DNA of 38,972 bases from assembly GCA_021813325.1 (NCBI GenBank), contig JAKALA010000037.1:1-38972 (forward strand), given 5' to 3'. The notes beneath the pieces were generated by a model. It did no database searches and had not been told where the DNA came from. It saw only the letters and a list, made by a program, of their open reading frames with translations. This DNA comes from a bacterium. GTDB taxonomy: Bacteria > Verrucomicrobiota > Verrucomicrobiia > Limisphaerales > UBA11358. The stretch's first letter is position 1. Every line of letters begins with the position of its first letter. Positions 10,101 through 18,144 of this stretch are shown in pieces. A program made the translations under genes and the position numbers.

Positions 10101-11241
10101 GGCGGCGGCGGCCGCCAGCAACGGTCTCAACCTGCAATATTGCATGCAGTTGCCCCGGCATTTCCTGCAAAGCTCGCTTTACAACAACCTGCTGACCATG
10201 CGGGTCAGCACTGACCGGTTTGATCACAGCAAATGGCCGAATTTTCTGTATAGCTCGCGATTGGCGGGGGCTGTGGGCGCCTGGCCTTGGGTGGATGTTT
10301 ATCCGAGCAGCGAAGCGCGGAGCCTTTTGCTGGATACATTGTCCGCCGGACCGGTGGGCGTGGGCGATGCGTTGGGGGCGGTCAATACGAATAATCTTTT
10401 CAAAGTGGTCCGGTTGGACGGTGTGATTGTGAAACCGGACGTGCCGCTGGTGCCGCTGGATCAAAATTACCTAAACGATGCCCAAGGTTTGAGTTCGCCG
10501 CTGGTGGCTGGAACGTTTGTGGATCACCATGGTTTGCGGGCTTTGTATGTATATTCGTATGCCCGCAATGCCGCCAGCACCACGGCGAGTTTCACTCCCG
10601 GCGAGCTTGGTCTGAACGGGACCGTGTATGTTTACGACTATTTCAACCAGACTGGCTTGGTTGTCAGCGCGGACGGCCCGTATCATTTTTCCACCACCAC
10701 GGCGGATAACAACACCGGCGGAACTTTTCACGTGGTGGTTCCCGTCGGTCCGTCCGGAATCGCGCTGCTGGGCGATACCAATAAGTTTGTCACCCTCGGC
10801 AAGAAACGCGTGTCTGATCTGGCGGACCAAGGCGTGATCAAGGCGACCGTGCGGTTCGCCACCGGAGAGACGAACGTGATGCTGACCGGCTACGCGCCCA
10901 CGGCGCCCTACGTCTGGGCTTTGAGCGGTTCAGCCGGCTCGGTGAATTATAATCCGGTCATGCATCTCTTTGCCGTAAACGCCAGCCCGGACGCGACTGG
11001 AGCGGCGAAGCTGGTGATAAGCCGGTCACCGCCGCCGGTGTTGCATTTGCAACGCGCGGGCAGGGATATAGAAATTTCGTGGTCCGCCGCCTGTATTGGT
11101 TACCAGTTGGAACGGGCCACCCTCTTGAATCAAAATGGCAACTGGATGGCCGCCAGCAACTTTATCAGTGTCGTGGATGACCAAAACACCGTGACGTTAA
11201 GCCCGGGCGATGACCTCTCATTTTTCCGGCTCATCCAGTAA
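7174..11241 (+). CDS. Exported beta-strand repeat/Ig-like/glycosidase-like multidomain protein
   Basis: About 1355 aa from ATG 7174, the first start that leaves a normal signal peptide with a basic n-region followed by GVIGLVLLGALL. Residues about 50-330 are paralogous to the N-terminal module of the preceding gene and end in beta-strand repeats (GTGTLTLSGYNTYTGG). Residues about 497-595 form an Ig-like domain with a W in FQWK and ADYVLVASN. From about 600 to 1270 lies a region resembling TIM-barrel glycosidases of the alpha-galactosidase/raffinose-synthase kind, with GYLQLDSWWYP (Asp858) and KTFEQDWM (Asp954) as candidate active-site segments. The C-terminus has ISWSA and ends SFFRLIQ, like its neighbour. 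The exact glycoside hydrolase family and the substrate cannot be fixed by eye. It probably acts outside the cell on alpha-linked galactose-type glycans. Confidence 0.8.
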   Translation: MSQFANARRPASFFKHHLPAHRHRQSPGVIGLVLLGALLHLGPATPLRAANISLNASDALGASSFSAAGHWSNASAPSAGNNYFTGSYVLRIPADTVSRKFAGDSLTLNTGGRVLGKTTGSTQVITANSLILNGGNFEQATAANDNHVLTWAGDINVIALSGIGALGGANGSSAFETLDLTARINGTGDLQLGGPSLNAGADSGVVCLSAANPYAGNLMVSNAVIASTVNRLLQLNNKDALSNATLTLNSLVANPVSFASAANTGPFNVGALAGASSQVLADTAGAAITLNVGAKNFSSVFSGRLSGPGSLLKTGTGTLTLSGYNTYTGGTSVADGTLQVVRPFGSYSGAGTVAMMASSALLPQTVSGGAIPFAGNWIVAGGWLAGTNEAFGTNSIVVDAKYPLHSSAGNPQLAGVAVLEPLYDLNSAGTLTLTNGGKMILRQNCAFPAVLIEGAALSAGTHSFQELMASFPNNFVSGGAGYITVQPFGTLPPPPPQAPIFLTQPVSQTNFTGMTVKFRASIYGNPAPSFQWKAGAPGSGVYTNLANNAQFSGVNASTLTIAGLTLANTADYVLVASNASGAVTSAPASLTVMAGSATITNEVGLRLAMSPNGTYTITSVNPAWTFTGDLGQVPANLVKVSDADAIGGYIEFRFDYSASVTHSAAIRLYTNQPVVLFADTGLGASPNDLDFPHLTSYPGNLYHFSYVSDQFAPPTFSSLPAESPWVFFDTNYDAFILSSGTNYLVASNLKNGDGSISCGINSAITELPAGFTHRTLLTINTGINRAFDTWGNALTGLSGKVRPANDAAVELDKLGYWTDNGASYYYNYVGNLGYIGTLLAARDEFAAKGVPIGYLQLDSWWYPKGTANTWQGDSSNNRGGLDLYQAESTLFPNGLADFQRQLGLPLFTHCRWVDAASPYREQYAMSRNVIVDWRYWTDIMAYLKDGGVKTFEQDWMNQNALPAMNLDDPPAFMNDMAAAAASNGLNLQYCMQLPRHFLQSSLYNNLLTMRVSTDRFDHSKWPNFLYSSRLAGAVGAWPWVDVYPSSEARSLLLDTLSAGPVGVGDALGAVNTNNLFKVVRLDGVIVKPDVPLVPLDQNYLNDAQGLSSPLVAGTFVDHHGLRALYVYSYARNAASTTASFTPGELGLNGTVYVYDYFNQTGLVVSADGPYHFSTTTADNNTGGTFHVVVPVGPSGIALLGDTNKFVTLGKKRVSDLADQGVIKATVRFATGETNVMLTGYAPTAPYVWALSGSAGSVNYNPVMHLFAVNASPDATGAAKLVISRSPPPVLHLQRAGRDIEISWSAACIGYQLERATLLNQNGNWMAASNFISVVDDQNTVTLSPGDDLSFFRLIQ

Positions 11242-11341
11242 AGAGGTCGCGTTGCGGGATCCGGGATTGCGGTTGCTTCAACGCGGGTTCCTGGCTCATA
11301 ATGGAACCGCTACCTCAACCGCAATTTGGTCACCGAGCCTC

Positions 11342-11926
11342 ATGCATCACGCCGAAGTCAAGGGGGACATAACCCGGATTTTACAGGTCCTGGAAAAGCA
11401 TGATGATGCACCCGAGCAACTGATTCCCCTGGTCTATGAGGAACTGCGGCGGATGGCGTCGGCCCAAATGGCCCGCGAATCTTCCGGACAGACATTGCAA
11501 GCCACGGCTTTGGTGCATGAAGCCTGGTTGCGGTTGTTCCACAACCATTCCCAGATCTGGCACAGCCGGGCGCATTTTTTTGCGGCGGCATCGCAGGCCA
11601 TGCGGCGCATCCTGATCGAGCGGGCCCGGCGCAAAATGAGTTCCAAACGCGGCAACCGGCCCGACCATGTGAACATTGATGAAGTCGAGGTGGCCGACCT
11701 GCTGCCCGATGAAAGAGTGCTCCAGGTGGATGAAGCCCTCGAGCGGTTGGAACGAAAAGACCCCGAACTGGCCCGGGTGGTCACCCTGAAATTTTTTGGC
11801 GGACTGACCAACGCCGAAGTGGCGGAAATCATGGGTTTTACCGAGCGGACGGTGCAGAACAAATGGGCCTTTGCCCGGGCGTGGTTGATGGAAAGCATTC
11901 TCGAAACCAAGTCGCCCATGACATGA
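11342..11926 (+). CDS. ECF-type RNA polymerase sigma factor (TIGR02999/Sigma70_ECF)
   Basis: A 194-aa alternative sigma factor that redirects RNA polymerase to its own promoters. The frame is open upstream to 11210, but ATG 11342 gives the usual family length and starts just before the conserved DITRILQ segment. Region 2 shows LVYEELRRMA, TALVHEAWLRL, RAHFFAAASQAMRRILIERARR. Region 4 near the C-terminus shows LKFFGGLTNAEVAEIMGF followed by TERTVQNKWAFARAWL, a helix-turn-helix for the -35 element. This subgroup is typical of Planctomycetes and Verrucomicrobia and is often found beside Ser/Thr kinases. Here a kinase begins 68 bp downstream. Regulation of the sigma factor by that kinase is inferred from context. 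No anti-sigma factor is visible. Confidence 0.93.
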   Translation: MHHAEVKGDITRILQVLEKHDDAPEQLIPLVYEELRRMASAQMARESSGQTLQATALVHEAWLRLFHNHSQIWHSRAHFFAAASQAMRRILIERARRKMSSKRGNRPDHVNIDEVEVADLLPDERVLQVDEALERLERKDPELARVVTLKFFGGLTNAEVAEIMGFTERTVQNKWAFARAWLMESILETKSPMT

Positions 11927-11994
11927 GCGCGGATTTCCTTTTCCGTTTTTCCCGTGACCTGACGCATTTCCAAATAAAGAACCCTACATAATTC

Positions 11995-14295
11995 ATGGAT
12001 GGTGGACTCGCACAAGAGCAATCACTGTTCGCGGAGGTGTTGGCCATCGCCGATCCCGTCCAACGCGAGGCGTTTCTGATGCGGGCGTGCGCCGGCGACG
12101 CGCGGTTGCAGGCGCGCATGGCCAAGTTGCTGGCCGCGCATGCCCGCAGCGAGCAGTTTTTTTCCGAGTGCGGCAGCGATCTATTGCGGGAAGAACCCGG
12201 TTCACGCAACACGGAACTTTCGAAATCCTCGGGTGCAACCGGGCCAAACGACACCCTGCCTGGCCAGCGCATCGGCAACTACAAATTGCTGGAGCAACTT
12301 GGCGAAGGCGGCTGCGGCGTCGTCTATTTGGCAGACCAATTAGAACCCGTGCATCGTCGGGTGGCGCTCAAATTGATCAAGCCGGGCATGGATACCAAGC
12401 GGGTAATCGCCCGGTTTGAGGCGGAGCGTCAGGCGCTGGCGCTGATGGATCATCCCTATATCGCCAAGGTGCTGGATGCGGGATCAACCCCAACCGGGCG
12501 ATCCTACTTTGTGATGGAGTTTGTAAAGGGCGTCAAGATCACCGCCTATTGCGATGAAAATCATCTGGAGGCCCGCCAGCGATTGGAACTCTTCATCCAG
12601 ATCTGCCATGCCATCCAGCACGCGCACCAGAAAGGCGTGATTCATCGCGACATCAAGCCGTCCAATATTTTGGTGTTGCTGCAAGACGGCAGGCCGTTGC
12701 CCAAGGTGATTGACTTTGGCATCGCCAAGGCGGTTGACGACCGGCTGACGAAGGAAACAACGCTGACGTTTCAAGATCAGTTTATTGGCACGCCCGCTTA
12801 CATGAGTCCCGAACAGGCCGCCCATAACGGCTTGGATGTGGATACGCGGAGCGACATCTACTCTTTGGGCGTTCTGCTCTACGAATTGCTCACCGGCCGC
12901 ACGCCCTTTGATCAGAAGGATCTGGTCCGCTCGGGGCTGGATGAAATGCGGCGGCGACTGCGGGAGGAGGACCCGCAACTGCCTTCACGACTGCTGACCT
13001 CGCTTACCAGCGCGGATTTGACCATCACCGCCCAGCAGCGTCATGCGGAACCGCCACGGCTGATCAAATCCCTGAAAGGCGATTTGGATTGGATCGTCAT
13101 GAAAGCCTTGGAAAAGGACCGGCAGCGACGTTATGAAACCGTCAACGCCATGGCCATGGATGTGGCCCGCTATTTGAATAATGAACCGGTGCTGGCCCGT
13201 CCGCCCAGCCGGTGTTATCGCATTAAAAAGATGGTGCAGCGAAACAAGGTGGCTTACGCCTCGGGGCTGGTGGTGGCGCTTTCCCTGGTGATCAGTCTGG
13301 GGATTTCCACCCGGCTGCTTTTCCGCGAACGCGAAGCCTACCGGGTCCAGGCGCAATTGCGGCTGAAGGCGGAGGCCGCGCAACGGGATGCCGAAGCCGC
13401 CCGCGCCAATGAAATGCAGTTGCGCAAGGAGGCCGAGGCCCGGGAAAAAGTCACCCAGGCCAGCGTCCTGTTGAGTCATGGCGCGCTCAAGGAGGCGGAT
13501 GCCTTGCTGGACGCCATTCCGCCGGAACTGTTTTCCCCGTCCACCGAAGCCACGACTGTGTTTCGTTCCCTGGGCGAATGGCACATGCTGCACAAACGCT
13601 GGCAAAAGGCGGCCGAACGCTATGCGGTGCTGATGATCGTCAACCAGGTGGACCAGGCGGACTTGGGGGCCGGGGCGACGGCTGATCTGTTGTCGGCCCA
13701 GCCGCTGTTTATCGAGGCCGGGGATCTGGAAGGCTATGATCGCACGCGCCGCATGGCGCTGGCGCGGCTGGGGGAAACCCCGTTTCCGATCGCCGCCGAA
13801 CAACTGGTCAAGACCAGTTTGTTGTTGCCGGCTGACGGCTTCATCATGGTTCAAATGCCGGCCCTGGAGCGCGTGATCACCAATTCGCTCAGCCACTACG
13901 AACTTAAACAGAATGAAGGTTCTTGGATTCTGGCCACTTGGCGGACGCTGTCTCTGGCCCTGCTGGATTATCGGCGGGGCAATTTCAAGATTTCGCTGAA
14001 ATGGCTCGAACAATGTTCCGCGTATGCCGACCAAACCCCGTCCTGCGTGGCGACAACCCATATTCTGCGCAGCATGAACCAATTTCAATTGGGCGAGGTG
14101 GAGCACGCGCGCGCGGAGTTGGCCGCCGGGCATGATATGGTGGACGGAGTTTTCCAGAAGCAATTGGCGTCGGGCGACAATAAAACCGGAAAATTGATGG
14201 GCTGGATTATGGCCCGAATCCTCGAGCACGAAGCGGATCGATTATCAGTCTTGGCGCAGATGCGAAATAAATCCAATGGTCAACGCAAGAATTAA
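11995..14295 (+). CDS. Transmembrane Ser/Thr protein kinase (Hanks type)
   Basis: A 766-aa eukaryotic-like protein kinase. After about 90 N-terminal residues the kinase domain starts with a glycine loop (LGEGGCGVVYLA), then VALK with catalytic Lys126, HRDIKPSN with Asp219, the DFG Asp240, and GTPAYMSPEQ in the P+1 region. All residues needed for activity are present. A single membrane helix follows at about 420-441 (GLVVALSLVISLGI), then a charged coiled coil rich in RxxAE (445-490) and a C-terminal helical region that may hold degenerate TPRs, probably outside the membrane. The gene lies 68 bp after the ECF sigma factor, so the pair probably forms one signalling unit. The ligand and phosphorylation targets are unknown. 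Confidence 0.93.
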   Translation: MDGGLAQEQSLFAEVLAIADPVQREAFLMRACAGDARLQARMAKLLAAHARSEQFFSECGSDLLREEPGSRNTELSKSSGATGPNDTLPGQRIGNYKLLEQLGEGGCGVVYLADQLEPVHRRVALKLIKPGMDTKRVIARFEAERQALALMDHPYIAKVLDAGSTPTGRSYFVMEFVKGVKITAYCDENHLEARQRLELFIQICHAIQHAHQKGVIHRDIKPSNILVLLQDGRPLPKVIDFGIAKAVDDRLTKETTLTFQDQFIGTPAYMSPEQAAHNGLDVDTRSDIYSLGVLLYELLTGRTPFDQKDLVRSGLDEMRRRLREEDPQLPSRLLTSLTSADLTITAQQRHAEPPRLIKSLKGDLDWIVMKALEKDRQRRYETVNAMAMDVARYLNNEPVLARPPSRCYRIKKMVQRNKVAYASGLVVALSLVISLGISTRLLFREREAYRVQAQLRLKAEAAQRDAEAARANEMQLRKEAEAREKVTQASVLLSHGALKEADALLDAIPPELFSPSTEATTVFRSLGEWHMLHKRWQKAAERYAVLMIVNQVDQADLGAGATADLLSAQPLFIEAGDLEGYDRTRRMALARLGETPFPIAAEQLVKTSLLLPADGFIMVQMPALERVITNSLSHYELKQNEGSWILATWRTLSLALLDYRRGNFKISLKWLEQCSAYADQTPSCVATTHILRSMNQFQLGEVEHARAELAAGHDMVDGVFQKQLASGDNKTGKLMGWIMARILEHEADRLSVLAQMRNKSNGQRKN

Positions 14296-14296
14296 G

Positions 14297-14313
14297 GCCG
14301 GTCAATGACCGGC
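14297..14313 (+). terminator. Short palindrome between convergent genes
   Basis: GCCGGTCA, one base, TGACCGGC forms a compact hairpin right after the kinase stop codon, between two convergent genes. It has no clear T-tract, so it is at best a weak bidirectional terminator. Confidence 0.3.
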
Positions 14314-14349
14314 GTGGAAGGTGCGACTCCGCAGCCGGCAAGCCTCGCG

Positions 14350-16329
14350 TCAAAGTTGTTTGGGCAGGGCTTCGATGATCAAAACCTCAAACGGCTGTAG
14401 TCGGATCGGTGTCGAGACTCCGGCTTTCAGTGTCGTCAGGTTCACCGTCTGGTCTTTGAAGGGGTTGGATACGGTGTATTCTTTGGCGGCTTCGGGTGGC
14501 AATTCAAACACCACGGCGGGATCGATGTTGATTTGTTGGGGATGTGAGGATGGATTGCGCAGCGTCAAAATGCCTTTTCGCGGCGACCAGGATGCCCAGC
14601 CGTAAACCTGGTGATAAGCCGGCGAGCCGCCCACCCAATGCGTGTCCACGAGCGTGTCGGCATTTGCTTGGGACCATTTCGCGGCTTCCGCCAGGTCGTT
14701 CCAATTTTGATCGGTCAAGAGCCTGGGCGTGATATACATTTCCTGCAATTGCGTGCCGTTGCCGAAAAAGGCCCGCACTTCGGATTTGAAAATGTTGTTG
14801 GTGTCATAATTCAACCCCTGGGCATGTTTGGCGTAGATGATCCCGTGCAACATCAGTGAATTCAAGGGATACAGGTCGCTTCGCCCCACCACTTCGTCAT
14901 AAACGTCGTTGTCCTTGTAGGAAATCCAGCGTTCCCGTTCGGGAGCGGTGCCGGGCATAAATGAATGATCCTCGCCGCCGCGCCAGATGGAGTCGGCATA
15001 CAGCAACCAGAAAGGCGAGGGCCAGGTGCCGGTGGTCTGGTTGATGTAAATGTCCGGTTTCAAGGTGCGCAATTCGGCGATCAATTTGAGCATGGCCTCG
15101 AAATCACGGATGCCGGCGCCGGATGTGTCATTGCCATCCACCCCGATGCCGTCAAACTTGAACATGTTGATGCCGTCATTTTTCACGACATCCACGCACA
15201 GGTTGCGGAAACGCTCATAATATTTCGGTCCGGCCAGGGAGAAATTGCCGTCGCGAATTTCAAAACCTTGTTCACGCCCGTATTTGATGCGTTCGGCATG
15301 CGGGTCGCCATAGCCACCCCAGGGCGAGAGCCAGATGCCCGGCGCGGCGCCGTATTTGGCCGCCGCCTCGCGCAGCGGCACGAAGCCATGGGGAAAATTG
15401 GTCTTGTCAAACTGCCAGAGCGTGGCGTCGTTGTCCCAGCCATCGTCGAACAGGTAGGAGGATAATTTCACCCCCCGTTTTTCAACCAGTTCCTGCCCGA
15501 AGGCTTGAATGACATTCAGCGCGGCAGATTCGTTGTATTTGTTGAAAAAGCCGATGTCATACCACGAATTGTAATGCAGAAACGGGCGGTAAGGATGCGC
15601 CCGTTCGCGCTCCAGATAAGCCAGAAAATCCCGGCGCAACTGCCCGGGACGCACAAAGCCCACCACCAGCGAGCAGGTGAAGGTTTCACCGTTTTCGATG
15701 GCTGCGCCGCGAGGGAGAAAACAGCGCACGTGGCCCATTTCCGCGCGGTTAATCGAGAGAGGATGTTCCAACCCATAAAACGTCGTGGCGTCCGCCACCG
15801 GCGAGCCATCCACTGTTCCGGTTGCCCGGGCGGTGACGTTGGGCGTGTCGAGCATCAAAATGCCGTTCAGCGGAAGCGCGTGTTTGAGCACTTTGAGGGT
15901 GAGTTGTTGCCGGAGATAATCCGAGCCGTCGCGCAGGAGGATCGTCCAGGTGGCTTGCACATTGCCATCGGCGCTGATGAGATCGGCGTTGAGAGCCTTG
16001 CCGGGCAGCCGCTCGGAATATCGGGAAGCCTGGGGATTGATCGCCAGCGCCTCAATGTGTGGCTGGCCGGACAGCTTGAAGTCGCCTGAATACAGGGCCG
16101 ATCCGTTGGTTAAAACCAGACTGAACAGGTCGGCTCCCAATTTGACCACCTGGCCGGTTTTGAGGTTTTGGAGATTGCCCGGGCGCAGGGAGCCGTTGTC
16201 GGCATGGACGTTCACCTGGACTTGATCATTGGCCAGGATGAAATTTTCAGCGGAGGCCGCAGGGGGCAGGGTCAGAATGACGGTGGTGAACACACCGGCC
16301 AGTCGGCAAAAATAACGCGCAATCTTCAT
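14350..16329 (-). CDS. Exported alpha-galactosidase-like glycoside hydrolase (clan GH-D-like)
   Basis: A 659-aa secreted enzyme. The signal peptide (VFTTVILTLPPAASA) is followed by a beta-sandwich N-domain. A TIM barrel then begins near HYNSWYDIGFFNKY, with SYLFDDGWDND and GIWLSPWGGYG typical of alpha-galactosidase relatives. The segment MFKFDGIG (Asp about residue 393) matches the KxD nucleophile motif of clan GH-D, and LYADSIWRGGED (about 445) is a candidate for the acid/base. The C-terminal beta domain (about 560-659) ends in the usual FEVLIIEA. It is the last gene of the minus-strand sulfatase cluster, 300 bp after the preceding sulfatase, so it may have its own promoter. The expected role is hydrolysis of alpha-linked galactose or N-acetylgalactosamine after desulfation. 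The exact family (GH27, GH36 or a related one) is unresolved. Confidence 0.82.
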   Translation of the reverse strand: MKIARYFCRLAGVFTTVILTLPPAASAENFILANDQVQVNVHADNGSLRPGNLQNLKTGQVVKLGADLFSLVLTNGSALYSGDFKLSGQPHIEALAINPQASRYSERLPGKALNADLISADGNVQATWTILLRDGSDYLRQQLTLKVLKHALPLNGILMLDTPNVTARATGTVDGSPVADATTFYGLEHPLSINRAEMGHVRCFLPRGAAIENGETFTCSLVVGFVRPGQLRRDFLAYLERERAHPYRPFLHYNSWYDIGFFNKYNESAALNVIQAFGQELVEKRGVKLSSYLFDDGWDNDATLWQFDKTNFPHGFVPLREAAAKYGAAPGIWLSPWGGYGDPHAERIKYGREQGFEIRDGNFSLAGPKYYERFRNLCVDVVKNDGINMFKFDGIGVDGNDTSGAGIRDFEAMLKLIAELRTLKPDIYINQTTGTWPSPFWLLYADSIWRGGEDHSFMPGTAPERERWISYKDNDVYDEVVGRSDLYPLNSLMLHGIIYAKHAQGLNYDTNNIFKSEVRAFFGNGTQLQEMYITPRLLTDQNWNDLAEAAKWSQANADTLVDTHWVGGSPAYHQVYGWASWSPRKGILTLRNPSSHPQQINIDPAVVFELPPEAAKEYTVSNPFKDQTVNLTTLKAGVSTPIRLQPFEVLIIEALPKQL

Positions 16330-16629
16330 GGCAAATTAATCGATCAAAACCAGTGGCCGGCTGGCGGGTGCAAACGGTATTGGCCTCCACTTTTCCAAGG
16401 ATGTCAAATTACTATATTCGACGAGGCAAAATCGAGTAATATGACATTTGGGGGGGAGCGCGATCGGCGGCGAAACATGGTTTCCTGGGCCGGGCAATCT
16501 CATCATTGTTGGCCCGAGCCATGACAACGGCTGAGGCGAAAATCCAAAACCAAATGGGTTCCTTAACGGTTTCAGCCGAACGAATAACTGCGTCGGTGCA
16601 TCGCAAGCCTGCCCGCATTCCGCATCGGA
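16330..16629. other. Intergenic region with long inverted repeat
   Basis: Three hundred bases between the GH-D-like gene and the upstream sulfatase gene, with no credible ORF. The only clear structure is the inverted repeat at 16401-16447, annotated separately. This is the most likely place for a promoter of the GH-D-like gene. Confidence 0.5.
16401..16447. promoter_or_regulatory. 13-bp inverted repeat upstream of GH-D-like gene
   Basis: Arms at 16401-16413 (ATGTCAAATTACT) and 16435-16447 (AGTAATATGACAT) are complementary at 12 of 13 positions and separated by 21 bp. The pair lies 72-118 bp upstream of the start codon on the minus strand. The arm centres are 34 bp apart, about three DNA turns, which would suit two half-sites on one face of the helix. 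The AT-rich arms without a following T-run argue against a terminator. The regulator is unknown. Confidence 0.45.
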
Positions 16630-18066
16630 TTATTCTTCGTCTGCGTCTGCATTTGCTCGCTTGCGGGCTGGAGCCGGCGGGGCCGCGTTCTCTTTCGGCA
16701 GCCATTGGGCCAGTCGGTCCTTGACCGTGGCATTTTCGGGCCGGGCCACCACGTTGGTCCATTCGTGGGGATCATTCAGTTCGTCGTAGAGTTCCTCGGA
16801 ACCATCGTGATAACGGATGTAACGCCACCGATTATCGCGCACAGCGTGATCATTTTGCCGGTAGGTGGTGACGGCGGGAAGATTCCATTCGGACTTGGGA
16901 TTCTTCAAGAGCGGGACGAGGCTTTGGCCGTCGAGTTGTTGTGAGACCGGCGGAAGATTGCACAGTTCATTGAACGTGGGATAGAGGTCAAGCAGATTGA
17001 TGGTGGCGGTGCAAACACTGCCCGGCGCCGTCATGCCGGGCACACGCCAAGCGCACAAGATGTGGGTGGTCTGCTCCCACAAGGCGTATTTTGCAAAGTG
17101 CTCCTTCTCGCCCATGTGGAAGCCGTTGTCGGCGACGATGCAGACAATCGTATTGTCACGGTTCGGGCCTTGGTCCAGCGCTTCCAGCACCCGGCCAAGG
17201 TTGTAATCCGTGAAGGAAATGCTGGCGAGGTAGGATTGCACCACGGGTTTCCATTGGCCCGCATCCTTCAATGCTTGAAGGCTCACGGGATAGTGCGCGT
17301 ATTCCCGGGCAATCGCGGGGACATCATCGAGATCGTTCGTGGGCACGTTCGGCATGACCAGCGTATCCAGCGGGTGCATGTCGAAAAACCGCTTGGGCGC
17401 CGTCCACGGATTGTGCGGACGGTAGATGCCAAACACCATGAAGAAGGGCTGGTCGTATTTTTTCGCAAGCCGCTTTTCATTAATCAGCATGTGATTGTAA
17501 TCGGAGAAATCGGTGTCCGGACCATCCCACGCCCCGTAATTGAACATCGGGGGGCGATGCACGCTGGCGGGGATCACATCGTTTTTGGCGCGCGGGCCAT
17601 AGACGCCTTTGCCGCCTTCCGTATCGTCCCACATTTTTTCGCGTCGTTGCTGTCCCGGTTCGCTGTGAAAGAATTTTCCGTTCCACATGGTGTGATAACC
17701 GGCGCGCTTGAATTGCTCCGGCAACAACACCGAATCCACCACCAACTGAGAGGTGGTCATGCGCTGGTTGTTTTCGTATATGCCGGAGCGATACGGTGCG
17801 ATGCCGCTGATGAAGGCGGTGCGGGATGGATTGCAAATGGGCGCCGCGCAGTAGGCGCGCGTGAATGTCATGGCCGACTTGGCAAACTTGTCGAGGTTCG
17901 GTGTTTTGACGCCGGGATAATTCTGGAGCAGCGAGATGTAGTCGTTCAAGTCATCAATCACGATGAACAGAACGTTCGGCTTGGCGGCGGGCTTGGCGTC
18001 CGCGGCGACGAGCGGCGGCACGGCCAGGGACAGGATGCCCAGCAAGGCACAGAATTCTTTTTTCAT
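16630..18066 (-). CDS. Exported sulfatase, iduronate-2-sulfatase-like
   Basis: A 478-aa S1-family sulfatase that would release sulfate from carbohydrate esters. It starts with a signal peptide (MKKEFCALLGILSLAVPPLVAA). Next come the metal-binding FIVIDDLND and the formylglycine motif CNPSR in PICNPSRTAFISG, so a Cys is converted to formylglycine. Later active-site parts include HNPWTAP and VADNGFHMGEKEHFAKY. The DDLND and GEKEHFAKYALWE patterns fit the iduronate-2-sulfatase-like branch. The C-terminal tail is charged and low in complexity (PPAPARKRANADADEE). It is transcribed with the other sulfatases; the substrate position cannot be read from the sequence. Confidence 0.92.
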   Translation of the reverse strand: MKKEFCALLGILSLAVPPLVAADAKPAAKPNVLFIVIDDLNDYISLLQNYPGVKTPNLDKFAKSAMTFTRAYCAAPICNPSRTAFISGIAPYRSGIYENNQRMTTSQLVVDSVLLPEQFKRAGYHTMWNGKFFHSEPGQQRREKMWDDTEGGKGVYGPRAKNDVIPASVHRPPMFNYGAWDGPDTDFSDYNHMLINEKRLAKKYDQPFFMVFGIYRPHNPWTAPKRFFDMHPLDTLVMPNVPTNDLDDVPAIAREYAHYPVSLQALKDAGQWKPVVQSYLASISFTDYNLGRVLEALDQGPNRDNTIVCIVADNGFHMGEKEHFAKYALWEQTTHILCAWRVPGMTAPGSVCTATINLLDLYPTFNELCNLPPVSQQLDGQSLVPLLKNPKSEWNLPAVTTYRQNDHAVRDNRWRYIRYHDGSEELYDELNDPHEWTNVVARPENATVKDRLAQWLPKENAAPPAPARKRANADADEE

Positions 18067-18144
18067 AAGCTCAATGTTGGTGGCCGCCGCAAGGTTGGAA
18101 TCATTTCAAAACCGGATGCGGTGCGCGCGTTTCGTTGATTTCGT

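Noticed and set aside
12985..14229. A 414-aa antisense frame over the kinase gene
   Set aside because: It has no recognisable domain, and the sense strand encodes a clear kinase C-terminal region.
17062..18138. A 358-aa plus-strand frame over a sulfatase gene
   Set aside because: The opposite strand encodes a complete sulfatase with signal peptide and CNPSR motif.
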